A stretch of 64,000 nucleotides of DNA from Diplolepis rosae (GCA_030998225.1 JAPYXD010000753.1:4558001-4622000), one strand, 5' to 3'. Positions 11,481 through 23,334 are shown, counted from the stretch's first letter. The notes: generated by a model not told the origin, from the letters alone. Numbers and translations are program-made.

Positions 11481-11744
11481 TTCTCATTAAAAGAAAAGCA
11501 AATCATAAATTTATTTTGACAGTTTGATCCAAATCGTCATTATCCTCGTCTCATTTATCAAAAGACCTTTACATTTCCCTTTTCACTTTGTTATTTTCAT
11601 TCACGGAAATTATATATGTATACATATAGCTTCAAAGTTAGTCGTAATTCCTCTTCTCCATATTTTGTACATTAAAAACTTTCCATCATATAATTATTAC
11701 TATTATAATATATAAATATATAAATGTTTTTCGCGTGTTCAAAA

Positions 11745-12175
11745 TGGTTTTTTTTCTGCTGGGAGGTGTAAAAATCGATTTTTCTATCAGTGAGTCACAA
11801 AGTGCATTTTATTGCTCCCTGCGGTGCAAATAATAGTATATTATGCAACTAGGGAAATATAAATGTTTTTTCCGTGTTGCACATGAATTTTTTTCTACTG
11901 TGGGTTCAAAAAATGGATTTGTTTGCCCCGCAAAGGGCAATAAAATGTCCTTCATGACCCGCTAGTAGAAAAATATTATTTTTACTTCCTAAGGACTGTT
12001 TTAGTCTCGTTACTATCCATTGAGCTAAAATCTGTGGTATATTATGGAACTAGGGAAAATAAATATTTTTTTCCGCGTTGCACCGGATTTTATTTCTACT
12101 GGGGGATCAAAAAGTGGAATTTCTTATCCCGCAGGGGCAATAAAATTCACTTTATGACCCGCTAGTAAAAAAAAT
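11745..12175. repeat. CTAGTAG-type repeat, copies 2-3
   Basis: Head-to-tail and inverted pieces with GTGTTGCACATGAATTTTTT, GCAAAGGGCAATAAAATG and TTTATGACCCGCTAGTA. 11481-11744 before it is AT-rich. 12176-13010 after it holds nothing supported; a lysine/phenylalanine-rich minus frame at 12723-13145 looks like noise. Confidence 0.6.
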
Positions 12176-13010
12176 TTAATTAATAGAAATGATTCCACTA
12201 AAGGTGCCTATTGATAATAAATTTTAAAAATTTGCAAATAGTGGAATCACAGTTCTCTGTCAATTTTTAGAAAGATGTAAAATGACATTGACAGACCAAA
12301 ATTCTAATTATGTCATATTAATGATTAAAATAATCTACTTGGGTTTTCCCTTCATTTATTTTTCGTAGTTGATGTACTTTGAGTTTGCGTTGTTGATTGT
12401 GAACAGAACTCTAATACTCTATCAGGGAAAGTTCACTTTAGAGTCTGATTAGTCAAAATAAACAAAAAAACTTTCGCCATCATTTGACAAACAATTCTTT
12501 TTCTTTCCAACAGGACAAGAATATAAATTCATAATTATGAAATCACGCCAAAAGTTTTTCAATAAAATTTTTTAAGTAAATACTTTTACTTTGCAAAATA
12601 AGGAAAGTTATAAGCGCTTAAGAAAATACAAATCTAAATTCATCGCAGATTACGTTATCAGAGCATTGAAGTGAATTCAATCATACTTTAAAGTTTCATT
12701 TAATAATAATTAATGTTTCAAGTTAAGAACCAATTAAAAAGATGGAATCCAAAAAAAAATCGAGGAGTCTCTCTTTTATATAATTTCTCTCCTCCGTTTT
12801 GTATAAAAAAGCCCAAGAAGAAAAAGTTAATTCCAATTTTAATTTAAAGTCTAAATTGAATAACCATTTGAAGCCTAAAGAAAAAAAACTCTTGAAAACT
12901 GGAACAGAATTATTCGAACTAAAATGTATATAAGCATGAAAGGAGAGTTGTTTAAAAATTGTATAATGCTTTTGGAAAGGGAAGAGTTGAGAAGACAACA
13001 AAAAACTTGA

Positions 13011-13650
13011 CATAAAAGACCCGAGGACATCTTCAAGATATTCCAAAGGCGTCCAACGTCCCCATATGCTCACTAACTTAGTTTTGCTTCTTTTGTCATT
13101 ATCAAACCAAGTTTTTGAGTTATTAGCTAGTTGGGACGTGGACATTGGACTTCTTTGGAATGTCTAAATGACGTCTCGGGGATTCCTATGTCAAAATTTT
13201 TGTTATTTTCTGGACTCTGCACATCCTAATAATATCTTTTAGTGATGAGACTTCTCAGGACAGCACAAATCTTACAATCGAAGTCCATGGGACGTCTTAA
13301 AGACGTTCGGTATCCTTGGGCATACTTGTAAACTATATCCCAGTGGCTACGGGGACACAGTTTAGGATGTTCAAAAGACGTCTTCAGGATGTCCATGTCT
13401 GGCCAATTGATTTTTTGTGAACGCTGCATGTCCGACAGACATCCTCAAAAGATGAGATGTCCAGAAGAAATAAACAAGAGAAATATGGATGACCTAAAGA
13501 CGTCTTTCAGATGTCGCAAGAGAAAAATATGTCCAGTAAAGAGGTCTAATATACTAAAGACATCTTAAAAATGTCCATAAAAGGCAAGATATCCTTGAGA
13601 CGTAATTTTTACTAACATTGAACGTCTGACATCTTCACATTTTTTCCCAC
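13011..13650. repeat. GACGTC-element cluster (A, B and reversed C)
   Basis: A B-type copy runs from about 13338 (CCCAGTGGCTACGGGGACAC) to about 13530. A reversed C-type copy follows and ends TTTTTTCCCACTGGGCAG near 13655. An A-type copy lies at 13135-13330. Confidence 0.65.
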
Positions 13651-13654
13651 TGGG

Positions 13655-14045
13655 CAGCGAAAAAAACAATAGTATATTGTACGCTAAGGACAAAAATAGA
13701 CAGTGGGAAGTAATGGGACTAAAACATTCACTGCGGAGTAAAAATAATGGAGGAAACGAATACGTATATTGTGCGACTCGGGAAAATAAATGTTTTTCCC
13801 GTATTGCACACGATTTTTTCATACTGAGGGAACGAAAAGTGGAATTGTTTTTCCCGCGTGAGGTAATAAAATGCACTTTATAACCCGCTAGTAGGAACGT
13901 TACATTTCCGCCATTATTTTTACTTCCTAGAGACTGTTTCTACTAACGGGTTATAAAGTGCATTTTATTGCCCCTGCAAAACAAATCCATTTTGTAACCC
14001 CCCAGTAAAAATAAAAAGTGTGCAACACGCGAAAAATATTTATTT
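13655..14045. repeat. CTAGTAG-type repeat, copy 4 (split by a foldback element)
   Basis: Shows TTTATAACCCGCTAGTAG and its inverted partner CTACTAACGGGTTATAAAG around 13880-13960, so the element is itself palindromic. Its right part breaks off at the foldback beginning near 14046. Confidence 0.6.
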
Positions 14046-14512
14046 TATGTCCCTCCGGCGCGTAAACTCGTTTTCAGGCTACAGTTGAGAGTAACGTAAT
14101 GTTGTGTATTACGATACAGAGGAATGTAATCTAAAAATTGAACTTCGGCGCATATACGAATTTTTATGCGTACACTCGAATCCAATCTGAAAAGGTCGAA
14201 ATTGCCGTGATTATTGCCCATCTCACATGACATTTCGCAAATACTTCCGGCCATTTTAATTTTTTCGATGTTGTAGAGTAGTAGCGTATTGTAATAGACG
14301 CATGCGCAGTTCAAATGTACAAGGCTTTGTCAGTACGGTGCCAACGCTATACGAAGAAGAAGAAGAAGAAGAAGAAGAAGATTACGCTCCACTGTATCGT
14401 AATAGGCGCATGCGCGGTTCAATTTTTACATTAAATTCCTCTGTATCGTAATAGACAACATTACGCTAATCTCAACTGTAGCATAAAAACGAGTTTACGC
14501 ACCGGAGGTACA
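14046..14512. mobile_element. Foldback element with about 95-bp arms
   Basis: The left arm (about 14052-14142) and right arm (about 14415-14512, reversed) share CGTAAACTCGTTTT, GCTACAGTTGAGA, CGTAATGTTGT and ATTACGATACAGAGGAAT in order. The interior holds GCGCATGCGC words and a GAA microsatellite. It sits inside or beside CTAGTAG-type sequence. No coding capacity. Confidence 0.75.
14353..14380 (+). repeat. (GAA)n microsatellite
   Basis: About nine uninterrupted GAA units inside the foldback element. Confidence 0.95.
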
Positions 14513-14529
14513 TAAAATAGAATATGTAC

Positions 14530-14685
14530 CAATGCACATAATTCGGGTAATTACGAGACTCGCTTAAAATGCTCGCAGGACTGATCGCGCCTCGGCTTCG
14601 TCTGGGCTTTGTCTCGGCTTCGATCTCCTGTGAGCATTGTCACTCGTCGCGTAATAACCCTCATTATGCGCCTAGGCACATAATA
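14530..14685. repeat. Second small palindromic element
   Basis: Left words GCACATAAT, GGGTAATTACGAGACTCG and AATGCTCGCAGGA recur reversed at the right as TCCTGTGAGCATT, CGTCGCGTAATAACCC and ATTATGCGCC. The centre carries CTCGGCTTCGTCTGGGCTTT and a near repeat of it. Confidence 0.6.
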
Positions 14686-14689
14686 CACT

Positions 14690-14830
14690 ATTCCCTAGTT
14701 GCACACGATTTTTCTTCTACTGTGGGGTAATAAAAAGGATTTGTTTGCCTCGCAAAGGGCGATAAAATGCCCTTTATGACCCGCTAGTAGGAAAATATTA
14801 TTTTTACTCTCTAAGGACTGTTTTAGTTCC
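14690..14830. repeat. CTAGTAG-type repeat, copy 5
   Basis: GTTGCACACGATTTTTCTTC to CTTTATGACCCGCTAGTAGG, followed by CTCTAAGGACTGTTTTAG, the same downstream words as at about 11990. Confidence 0.6.
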
Positions 14831-14914
14831 CCATGAATAAAAATTACCAGTAATAATATCAGAAATTTAGGTTCAGATGTTAAAATAGAAGACAACTTAA
14901 TAATAACTTAAAAT

Positions 14915-14920
14915 TTTATT
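14915..14920 (-). terminator. Candidate polyadenylation signal of the ceramidase gene
   Basis: AATAAA on the minus strand, 243 bases past the stop codon at 15165-15163. It is the first canonical hexamer I see downstream. Confidence 0.4.
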
Positions 14921-15162
14921 TGAAATCGATGTAACTTATTAATACATGTGTACTTTATACGTACGACTTTAGCTTCGAAGATTAAGCGTAATATTCCATT
15001 AATGTCACTGGTAATCGATGAAGAATATATAATATCAGTTTAGAAGCTCTTATAGCTATTTTATAATTACAAAAAACGTGTTTAAATAAACAAACAAAGA
15101 CTCTACTAATCAAATGTTTTAAAGCTCTATTTATATATTTTTGGTTGTTCAGCATTGGAGCG

Positions 15163-18100
15163 TCAATAATGATTATCGGTCGAAAGTACCTGAAAAATAA
15201 AAAATAATCTTTCGAAATATTCACGTAAGTTGAACTGTAAATTTAAAATAAATTAATATTAAAATAATCCTTACCTGAAAATGATTGGTGACACCTTGAT
15301 AGGGATAAACTCCTCCAAGAATGTAACGATAATACCCATTGTGTCTGATTCGATATTCTCCAGGTTCTGTGTCCTTTGGAATTTCCCACGAGATGGTCAC
15401 TCGACTAGAGGCGAATAAGAATGCTGTCCTCGTCCATATGAATCTGGAATTAAAATTCATATTGTCATTCGTAAATATGATAAACTGCAATGACATTTAG
15501 ATTAGAGTTGACATACTTCGTTTCCCAATCTGCGTCTGTTGCTACAACAATCCACATTTCATCATTCCCCAATCTTTCCACTGTCAAGAAAGACCTTTCG
15601 GTCATTAAATGGTTTCTGGGGTGACCCGACACCTGTATCAAATAATTAATTATTTTTATCTCTGTTTTCAACTTCGTAGAATATTATTCGGCCGTCTTGA
15701 GAACGTCCCTAGGACGTCCAAAAGACGTTCTAAAGACGTCCTATACAGTCCCTTATGATGCATTTAGACTTTTTTCCACCAGTATGTCTGATAATGGATT
15801 TACAGAACTTCCTAGTGGAGGAAAAATCCAAAGACGTCCAAAGGATGTCTATTGGACGTCCTAGGGATGTTCTTAGGATGTTCAATGTAAATAAAAATAA
15901 CGTCCTAGAGATATATCATGTTTTAAGGATATTCCAAAGACGTCTTTAAGACGTTAGACATCTTTCGTGCGTCAAATGGACTGGCATTGTACGTCCTAGT
16001 AACATCTTTTGGAAGTCCAAAGTCCAAAAAAACAACACATGACCTAAAAATTAATTTCTGGAGACGTCTTTGAGACGTTCGAAGACATCCAGTATCCATG
16101 TCTCTATCGGATTATCAGACTAAATTTGAAAAATTCTCCCAATGAGTGAGGAAACATTAAACGTCTTAAAGACGTCCTGGTAATTTCAATATCGGGGGTT
16201 TTTTGGAATATAGACGTTTTATGTCTTGAGAAATTTTATCGGATATAAAGTATCTAAAAGCAGCAAGTAGGCTGAATTTGAAATTCATAGAATGTCTGAT
16301 ACCCGATGACCATTGGATTGTAGCGACTCAATTCATGGTGTCGGAATCACAAAAAGTATCCAATTTGAGGACACTAGATGTTCTAAGGACGTCTCAGAGA
16401 TTCTCATATTAGGCTTTTTGTTCTTTTTCAGGTGTTTTATTTCTAAAAGAAATTTTGAAACACAGAACGCCCAGAGGTTAACAAGAAAGTTTTTTATACT
16501 CCTATATTTTTTATTTTATTTCTCTTAAAGATTCACTTTTATGTCTGAGTTTTTGCTGTCCTGAGGACGTCTAATGTCTAAAAGATATCTGCTAGACAAA
16601 AGACGTCCATAAGACAATGAAAAGTCTGGAAGGAATCCGCTGGACGTCCCTAAGACGTCCAATTTTTCTATCTTCACTATGTGGATACATTTCTTTATGT
16701 GTATAGACATTGGGCGTCTTCGGGACGTCTTTGGAACGTCTTCGGAATGTCTTAAAGCCGTCACACACAATTATATCTTAAGTTTGTTTTGTCATTAGGA
16801 TGTTCATCTCATAAAGACGTCTTTCAGACAGAAGACGTACAATCAACATAAATTAATTGCCAAAATCAAATCGCAATTGACGTCTATAATTAAGTGTGAA
16901 TACTTATTTTTTCATAAATTCACAGGGATATGAAAAATACTTTTTCTCGAAAACATGAGTTCTTAATTGCATAATAATTAACAACCCATTTGAAAAGTTT
17001 TTAATTGAAGTTTTATCCTAATAGACTTTATAATATAATTTCGATTTACTGATTGAACGTTTATCAACTACATAATTAGCGAAGAGCTCTGTTGAAGTAA
17101 CTTGTTTTTCTTTCAGAGAAAACCAATCTTGATTAACACCAATGTTTTGCACTCAATAATTTATAATAAACTATGACTTTTTTTGCTTCCCCTTTCCATA
17201 CAATTATCTCAACCCCTTTCTGAAAAATGAGTAATGTTATGAAGTGTAGCGCTCAATGGTTTCTGAAATGGGTCGCTATGTTGGAAATGAAATTGCTTGA
17301 GCTTGCGCAACCGCGTGCACCCAGAACTTACCCAAAGGCAATTACATCGACGTTTACGTAAAATTCTTATATAATTCACTTATAAGTATCTCAATAGATC
17401 GCAATCATCGTACGAATTTTTATCACCCTGTAGTTACTCTTAAGGAGAAATCTTTGAAGAGTCAATAACAAATTAGTCTTTTGTAAAAAAAAGATTTAGA
17501 ATCTACAAGTAAGTACGAGTACATTGGAAGTCTTTAGGACGTCCTAAAGACGTCTCTGTAATTTCAGTGTCAGATTTTCTTCTGTCTTCTAGACGTCTTG
17601 TGTCCAAAAGACGCTTTTGAAACTCAATACGTCTTTAAGACAGCGAGAATCCAGACGTAAAGGTTGGCTGGACGTCTTCAGGTCATCCTAAAGCCGTCTC
17701 TGCGATTAAATATCAGATTTTCTTTTGTCTTTTAGACGTCTCGTGTCTAAAAGACGCTTTTGAAACTCAATACGTCTTTAAGACAGCGAAAAGACAGACG
17801 TGAAGGTCGGCGAAACGTCTTCAGGTCATCCTAAAGAAGTCTAACGATCCTGTGTATGCTATCGATGTCTCCAAAACGTCTTTAAAAAATCCTTTAGACG
17901 TCCAATTCCCTCATGCTTAGTAGGTATCCTTCTTCTAATAACCAAATAAGCACAGAGACACTGAACATCTTTGGGATGTTTTAAAGACGTCTTTAAGGTA
18001 TCCCAAAGTCGTCCTGAGAACTTAAGTGCCAGGCATTTTAGTGCCCTGAGGACGTCCAATGTCCTAAGGATGTCTTTCATACGAAATACATTCAGTAAAT

Positions 18101-21100
18101 TACAAAAAACTTGGCATTGAAGTCCCTGAAACTTTTTTAAAACGTCTTAGAACGTCACATGGCTTTAATGTCAAGAACCTTGTCTCTCGGACCTCTCGTG
18201 TCTCAAGACGTCTTTAAGACGTGAGACCTTCTCATGGTGAAAAATATACTCTTAATGTAGCTCTCAAAAGGTCTCAAAGACGTTCAATGCTCATTCAGTG
18301 GGCACGTGGATATAGTCGTTTTAGACGCTTTATGTTTTAAGGACGTCTTTTGAACATGAAATCTTCTAGACGTCCCAACGACGACTATGTCCTTGTGCCC
18401 ACCAAGCTAGTTTCCACTAGGTCAAAACTAGAAAGTAATTTAAAAAAAAAAACTTACGAAATCAACTGTAACTGTGTCACCTGGATTTGCAAATTCGGGT
18501 GGTTGACGAATGCAATCACCGAATTCTTTTCCCCATGACGGGACGTCAAAGAGAACTGGGGGTACAAGGCTTATTAATTTCTTCGATGACAAGTCCTCTG
18601 GATCAGGTCCAGGTTGTAATGGAATTCCCTGTAATTCCAATTGTAGGTATTTAATGCAAAATGAGATAAAAAATATTATATTTCGAACACTTCTATACTT
18701 ACTAAGAGAGCTGCCATTGTCAATTCCTTGTATTGATTCAAATAAATAGTTAATGTGTGTGGTCCGAAAATTGTTGATGCTCCCTCGTACCTTTGGATCT
18801 AAAAATAATTTTTGTTATTAATCGATAAGATTCAAAGACGTCTGAAATAGAACCAACTTTTTTGCGTTTGGAGAATGATTAATTTTTTGTTTTTAAAACT
18901 TTTTTAAAATTTGTTCACAAGGACATTAGACGTCTTTAGGACGTCTTAAGAACGTCTTTCTAATATCAATGTTAGGATACTCGCTACCATGAGGTTCCTG
19001 AAGAAGTCTTTTAGGCATTAAATGTCCAGAAGACAACAAAGTATCTAAAATCACAGTCCCGAGACGTCATTGAAACGTCTTTAAGACGTCTCTGGGACGT
19101 TCAAAAGACGTCATTAGGACGTCTATGTCTGTCCAATTAGTATTTCCTGAAAATCTTCTGACTATGTCTTCGTGTCCTCTATGAATTATAAATGTCGTCA
19201 TATATTTATTTAGCTAAAATGATAAAAATAAAAAATGAGAAAAAATTTCATAAAGAATGGTCTCGCCCCTTCAAGATCTTACTTGATACTCTTCAGGGGT
19301 CGTTATATAGTCAGAATAAGTATTGCAGAGTCCAGCAATAACTACAGTCGTATCTTTTTCGTCTTTATGTTCTTCTATAGTAGTTTTGATAACATCTCGT
19401 AATCTTCTCCCAGACATTGTCGTAAATTCTCCAGGTACTCCAACAATGGCAAGATTTCCAATCATTGCTAGGTGTGTGGACACTACTTTCGGTTGCCACT
19501 CGTAAGGCAGTACCATCTGAAAATTTGCATAATAATTTAAGAGCTGTTAAAAAATTATATAACTTCATTCTTACAATTTTCATCTACCCTTCTTCCTTCT
19601 AAATTTCGTAACTTTTTCTTAAAATTCGTTCGAAATAGGTACATTGGTTTGAAAGACTATTTAAATTTTTTTTTTTTTTTGTAACTTTTGTTTTTAGTGA
19701 GTGCGTGGACATTAGAAGTCTTCAGAACGTCCCAAGAACATTTTCCAGATCTTAATGTCAGTCTGTCTGCTATTCTCAAGACGTCTTATGCCTGAAACGT
19801 CTTCAAATCATAAGACGTCCAGAAAAAACAAAAAGTCTGACGTCATAGACCCCAGACGTTCTTGAGATGTCCTAGATGTGTCCAATCTTTTCATAGCAAA
19901 TGAATAGTTTATCAGATGTAGAAATTAAAAAATTTAGAACCGCGGCAAGACTAAAATGACTTTTTCCGTTTACAAGTGTCAATGCTCCTAAATTATGGAA
20001 TCTGTGCGTCTTCACTTATATCTATATATGCAGGATGAGTTTTTTTATCTTGAGACATCAAAATATCGTAAGAAATACGCATCATACGAAAAAAATGTCT
20101 GAAATAAAAAATTGAGATTCACAATACCCCCCCCCCCCCCCCCCCCCGGTATAAGATGTGGGGTAAATTTTTGCAGTCACTTTTCTCCTCGAAAATAAAA
20201 AGTTTTTATTTCTTGAGATATTTCGATGTCTCAAGATAAAAAGCTGACCCTGTATATCCCAAAAAGTTATAGTTTTTTTATTTGCTCCAGTTTTTTTTTT
20301 ACTTACCCTTCCAGTAGCTAATAAAATAGGCTTTGCGCCATGGCAACTGATATCCTCCTTTGTAGGAGCGGCTATGCAATTCCTTACGGTATTCCAGAAT
20401 GGATTCGACGTCGTGGTTCCTTGTTCGAAAGCAAATGATCCCGGACCATCTGTAGTTCCGGCTGCAAAACTATACCCCATCGCTGGGTAACAACCTTTCA
20501 CCTGTGAACAAAAAAAGTAACATTTTTAGAGAATTAGAAAACACGAGACATCTTGAAAACGTCCCTAGGACGTCTTGTAGACCTTTATACTAAGTGTATG
20601 TGATGGCGAAGAGAGTGCAAGAGAATCTAAGTAATTCTTAAAAGATTCCGAAGTTCTAAGAGATTCTAAAGAGTCTTGAGAATCTTCGAGAATTCCCAAG
20701 AATCTGAAGATATTTTGGAGAACTGAGAGAGATTCTAAGAGAAACCGTGAGTCTCAAGTTATTTTTGAAAATCGCAAGGGATTGACGACAAATTCTGAAG
20801 TCTTCAGATATTTCCAAAAATTACGGAGGATTCTTGAAAGTACAAGAAAGTCCCAAGATGTTTACGAGAATAATGAAAGATTCACGAAAACTATTTCCGA
20901 GCAATATGAGAGATTCACAGAAAATTCTGGAAATTTTCAAGATATTTCCTTTTAATAGTATTTCTATACAATAATACCAAATAATCTCGAGGTATTCCTG
21001 AGAATGACAATTCTCGAATGATAGTGTAGTCTTAAGATATTCCTGAAAGTTTTCAAATTCTAAAAAATATCGAAAGCCATTGGAGATCACCGTGAGTTTC

Positions 21101-23262
21101 CAGAGACTCTGAGGATATTTCCGATAATCGCAAGAGATTCCCGAGAGTCTCAAGATATATCAGAGAATCATGAAAGATTTTCGAGGAATTTCTGTGAGTC
21201 TCAAAATTATTAAGAAGAATTGCAAGAGATTTTAAAAAGATTACAGAGTCTGAAGATATTTCTGAAGATCACAAGGTATTCACGAGGAATTTCGTAGAGT
21301 CTTAAAATATTCCTAGGAATCATGAGAGATTCCCAAGAGTTATTGGAGAGTCTAGAAATATTTCTAAAAGTTTTTCAAGCAGCATGATACTTCCGAGGAT
21401 TGTGGGAGATTTTCAAGAGACATAAGAAATTCCAAAAGTTACCAGGAACTGTCAAGCTATTTCCAAGAATCACGTAAGATTCCGAAAAGTTTAAAAATAT
21501 TCCCGTTTAAAGATTCCCGGAAGATTCTGGAAAGTCTCAAGATATCGCAGAGAATGACGAAGGATCCTTAGGAAATACCAAAGTATCTCCAAATATTTTC
21601 AAGAATCATGACGATTCTCGAATGATGGTATGGAGTCGTAAGATATTCCTTAAAGTTTTCAATTTATCGAAATCCCTAAGATATCACCGTGAGTTTCCAG
21701 ACTCTGAGGATATTACCGAGAATTTCAAGAGATTCCCTAGAGTTTCAAGATATATCGGAGAATTATTAAAGATTCTCGAGGAATTTCTGTGAGTCTCATG
21801 ATTATTAACAAGAATTACAAGAGATTTTATAAAGTTTGCGGAGAGTCTGAAGATCACGAGATATTCAAGAGAAATTCCGTAGTCTTAAAATATTCCTAGG
21901 AATCATGAAAGATTCCCAAGAGTTATTGGAGAGTCTTTAGATATTTCTAAAAGTTTTTCAAAGAACATGATATTTCCAAGAATTATGGAAGATATTCAAG
22001 AGACATAAGAAGTTCCAAAAGTTACCAGGGCCTCTCAAACTATTTCTGAGAATCACGTGAGATTCCGAAAAGTTTAAAAATATTTCTAAAAGATATGAAA
22101 GATTCCCAGAAGATCCTGGAGAGTCTCAAGATATCGTCCCGAATAACGATAAACTCTCAGGAAATACCAGAGAATTTCGGAATATTCACGAGAATCATGA
22201 GAGATTCCCAAGGCAGATCGGAGAGTCTCCACATATTTCTGAAAGCTTTTTAAATTCAAGATTTTTTTGAAAATCAGAAAAGATTCTCGAGAGATATTGG
22301 AAAGCCCAAAGAGATTGTTGAGAGTTTCCGTAGACTTATAAGACATTCCCAATAATTACGAAACCGAATAAAATTTCAGCAAAGTGACCGTCAAAAAGAC
22401 GTCCACTGACCCTATGCTCACTGCCCAGTGGGCAAAAATTCTGGACGTCCTAAAGATGTCTATAGGACTATTCACGGACGTCTTTCGTCACTTTTTTTGA
22501 TCGATCTAGGGACGTTCCCAAGACCTTCAGTGTCAGTATAAATAACGTCACAGTGATATCTTGAGTTTTATGGACATTTTTAAGATTGCATTAGTAATAA
22601 CGTCTCAAGGATTTCTCTTGGACGTCCAAGCTTTTGTGCCTATGGGTGGATACATAATTGCCATAAAGAGAAACGATCTATTCTTTTTTTACTATCTATT
22701 CATCATTGCATATCATTTTTTCATATGAACAATAATGCCATTAATCTCGTTAATTTCATACCCAAAAAGTGGCATGCTCGCTCGATAAAATTAACACCAG
22801 GAAACATCAAGTGATGTAAGTTTTGGCTACGAAACCTTGAAGCATATAGTAGGTGGGCAAAAAAAATAGAGCGGATGTGCCTTGATGAATAGCTGCATAA
22901 TTTAGATTGAAATCTAGGAAGGAACTGCAAATTTATTGTAGTTTTGTAATGGCATCATTTTTGTTATTGCACGCAACTTGATCTTTGAAATTAGAGAATA
23001 TACGCCGTGGGTAAACCAGAAAGATTGAAGGTCTCCAAGGCTTTTTTACTGACTCAATTATGCGTTATCCGTGCATTACAATCTCTGAATATTTAGAAAG
23101 TTTGGGAAAAATGGCACTTGCTGGTTACGATATACATACCTCTTCGACCTTTTTGGAGGTCTCGTTATAAAAATTGGCCTTCTGTTTTGTCATGTCGACA
23201 AATCGGTGCACAACACGAACTGGTCCTTTCACCTCAGTCGTTTTTCCAAACTTCCATAAATT
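15163..23262 (-). CDS. Neutral ceramidase, C-terminal half (8 exons, 5' part not seen)
   Basis: Exons in order: 23262-23140, 20501-20307, 19516-19283, 18798-18703, 18628-18458, 15632-15517, 15443-15275, 15189-15163 (stop). All introns are GT-AG, and the frame closes exactly to 376 residues plus stop. Neutral ceramidases hydrolyse ceramide to sphingosine and fatty acid, as secreted or membrane-tethered zinc enzymes. Family landmarks are MGYSFAAGTTDGPGSF, GAKPILLATG, VPGEFTTMSGRRLR, NTYSDYITTPEEYQ plus QRYEGAS, FDVPSWGKEFGD, then the C-terminal Ig-like part from GHPRNHLMTERSFLTVER to WEIPKDTEPGEYRIRHNG. The Glu of GEFT and a Tyr of NTYSDY match two of the four zinc ligands. The other half (both His ligands, the Ser nucleophile, the signal peptide) would make up roughly 340 more residues and was not found up to 64 kb. 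So the gene is either split by very long introns or truncated. Confidence 0.9.
15690..16860. repeat. GACGTC-elements in the ceramidase intron (about 5 copies)
   Basis: A- and C-type copies. A C-type run at 15825-16030 has CATCTTTCGTGCGTC and CTAGTAACATC. A-type runs lie at 16145-16300, 16370-16680 and 16700-16850. They occupy the 2.8-kb intron between exons 18458 and 15632. Confidence 0.65.
16861..17510. other. Unique intronic stretch, nothing recognised
   Basis: Single-copy looking sequence in the ceramidase intron. A short 44-codon frame at 17230-17364 (plus) is present but has no supporting feature. Confidence 0.4.
17515..18420. repeat. GACGTC-elements with a tandem pair of about 155 bp
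   Basis: Between 17535 and 17840 two adjacent units share TCAGATTTTCTT, GACGCTTTTGAAACTCAATA and CAGGTCATCCTAAAG. The A-type block from 17945 and the B-type block ending GACGACTATGTCCTTGTGCC at 18405 follow. Confidence 0.65.
18905..19180. repeat. GACGTC-element with six words in exact 11-bp register
   Basis: In the intron between ceramidase exons 19283 and 18798. GACGTC-type hexamers start at 19063, 19074, 19085, 19096, 19107 and 19118, each 11 bases after the last. An earlier trio (about 18928-18955) has the same spacing. It is the clearest place to see the arm structure of this family. Confidence 0.8.
19700..19900. repeat. GACGTC-element, subfamily A
   Basis: From GTGCGTGGACATTAGAAGTC to a degraded end near 19890. 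It lies in the intron between exons 20307 and 19516. Confidence 0.6.
20025..20262. mobile_element. Foldback element with C21 tract, in a ceramidase intron
   Basis: Arms share TTTTTATCTTGAGACATC, AAATATC and AAGAAAT in inverted order, bounded by GCAGGATGAG on the left and GCTGACCCTG on the right. Both sides are flanked by TATAT. The arm length is about 50 bases, and the right end is only about 45 bases from exon 20501-20307. Non-coding. Confidence 0.7.
20127..20147 (+). repeat. Poly-C tract (21 C)
   Basis: Uninterrupted run of C inside the foldback element; assembly length may be approximate. Confidence 0.9.
20540..20590. repeat. GACGTC-element fragment
   Basis: A short piece with GAGACATCTTGAAAACGTCC and AGGACGTCTTG at the start of the 2.6-kb ceramidase intron. 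Confidence 0.45.
20600..22370. repeat. GAGATTC/GAGTCTC word array
   Basis: About 1.77 kb built from degenerate units of about 50 bases with GAGATTCC, GAGAGTCTCAAGATAT and GAGAATCA in fixed order. On top of this there is a larger repeat: the block starting TTCTCGAATGAT at 21011 recurs at 21615 (604 bp away), staying parallel to about 22085. The array lies wholly within the intron between ceramidase exons 23140 and 20501. It is unrelated in sequence to the GACGTC family. The apparent minus frames inside (20821-21153, 22086-22352) are by-products. Confidence 0.8.
22424..22646 (+). repeat. GACGTC-element, subfamily C
   Basis: Starts CCCAGTGGGCAAAAATTCTG and ends GCTTTTGTGCCTATGGG. It is somewhat shorter than the copy at 9530. 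22647-23139 beyond it is unique intron sequence with nothing recognised. Confidence 0.7.
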
Positions 23263-23334
23263 CTGCAATCAAAATCAAATTTTAATTGCGTTCCAATTCA
23301 AGGAAAAGAATCTTGTAATTGATTCTATTATAGG

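Noticed and set aside
13565..13876. 103-codon minus frame
   Set aside because: Crosses the junction of a C-type element and a CTAGTAG-type repeat; no gene signal.
14046..14512. tRNA-like hairpins in the CpG-containing palindrome
   Set aside because: No A-box/B-box pair or cloverleaf; the pairing is explained by the foldback arms.
20821..21153. 110-codon minus frame in the GAGATTC array (also 22086-22352)
   Set aside because: Both follow the array unit and encode repeated serine/glutamate/phenylalanine words with no family signature.
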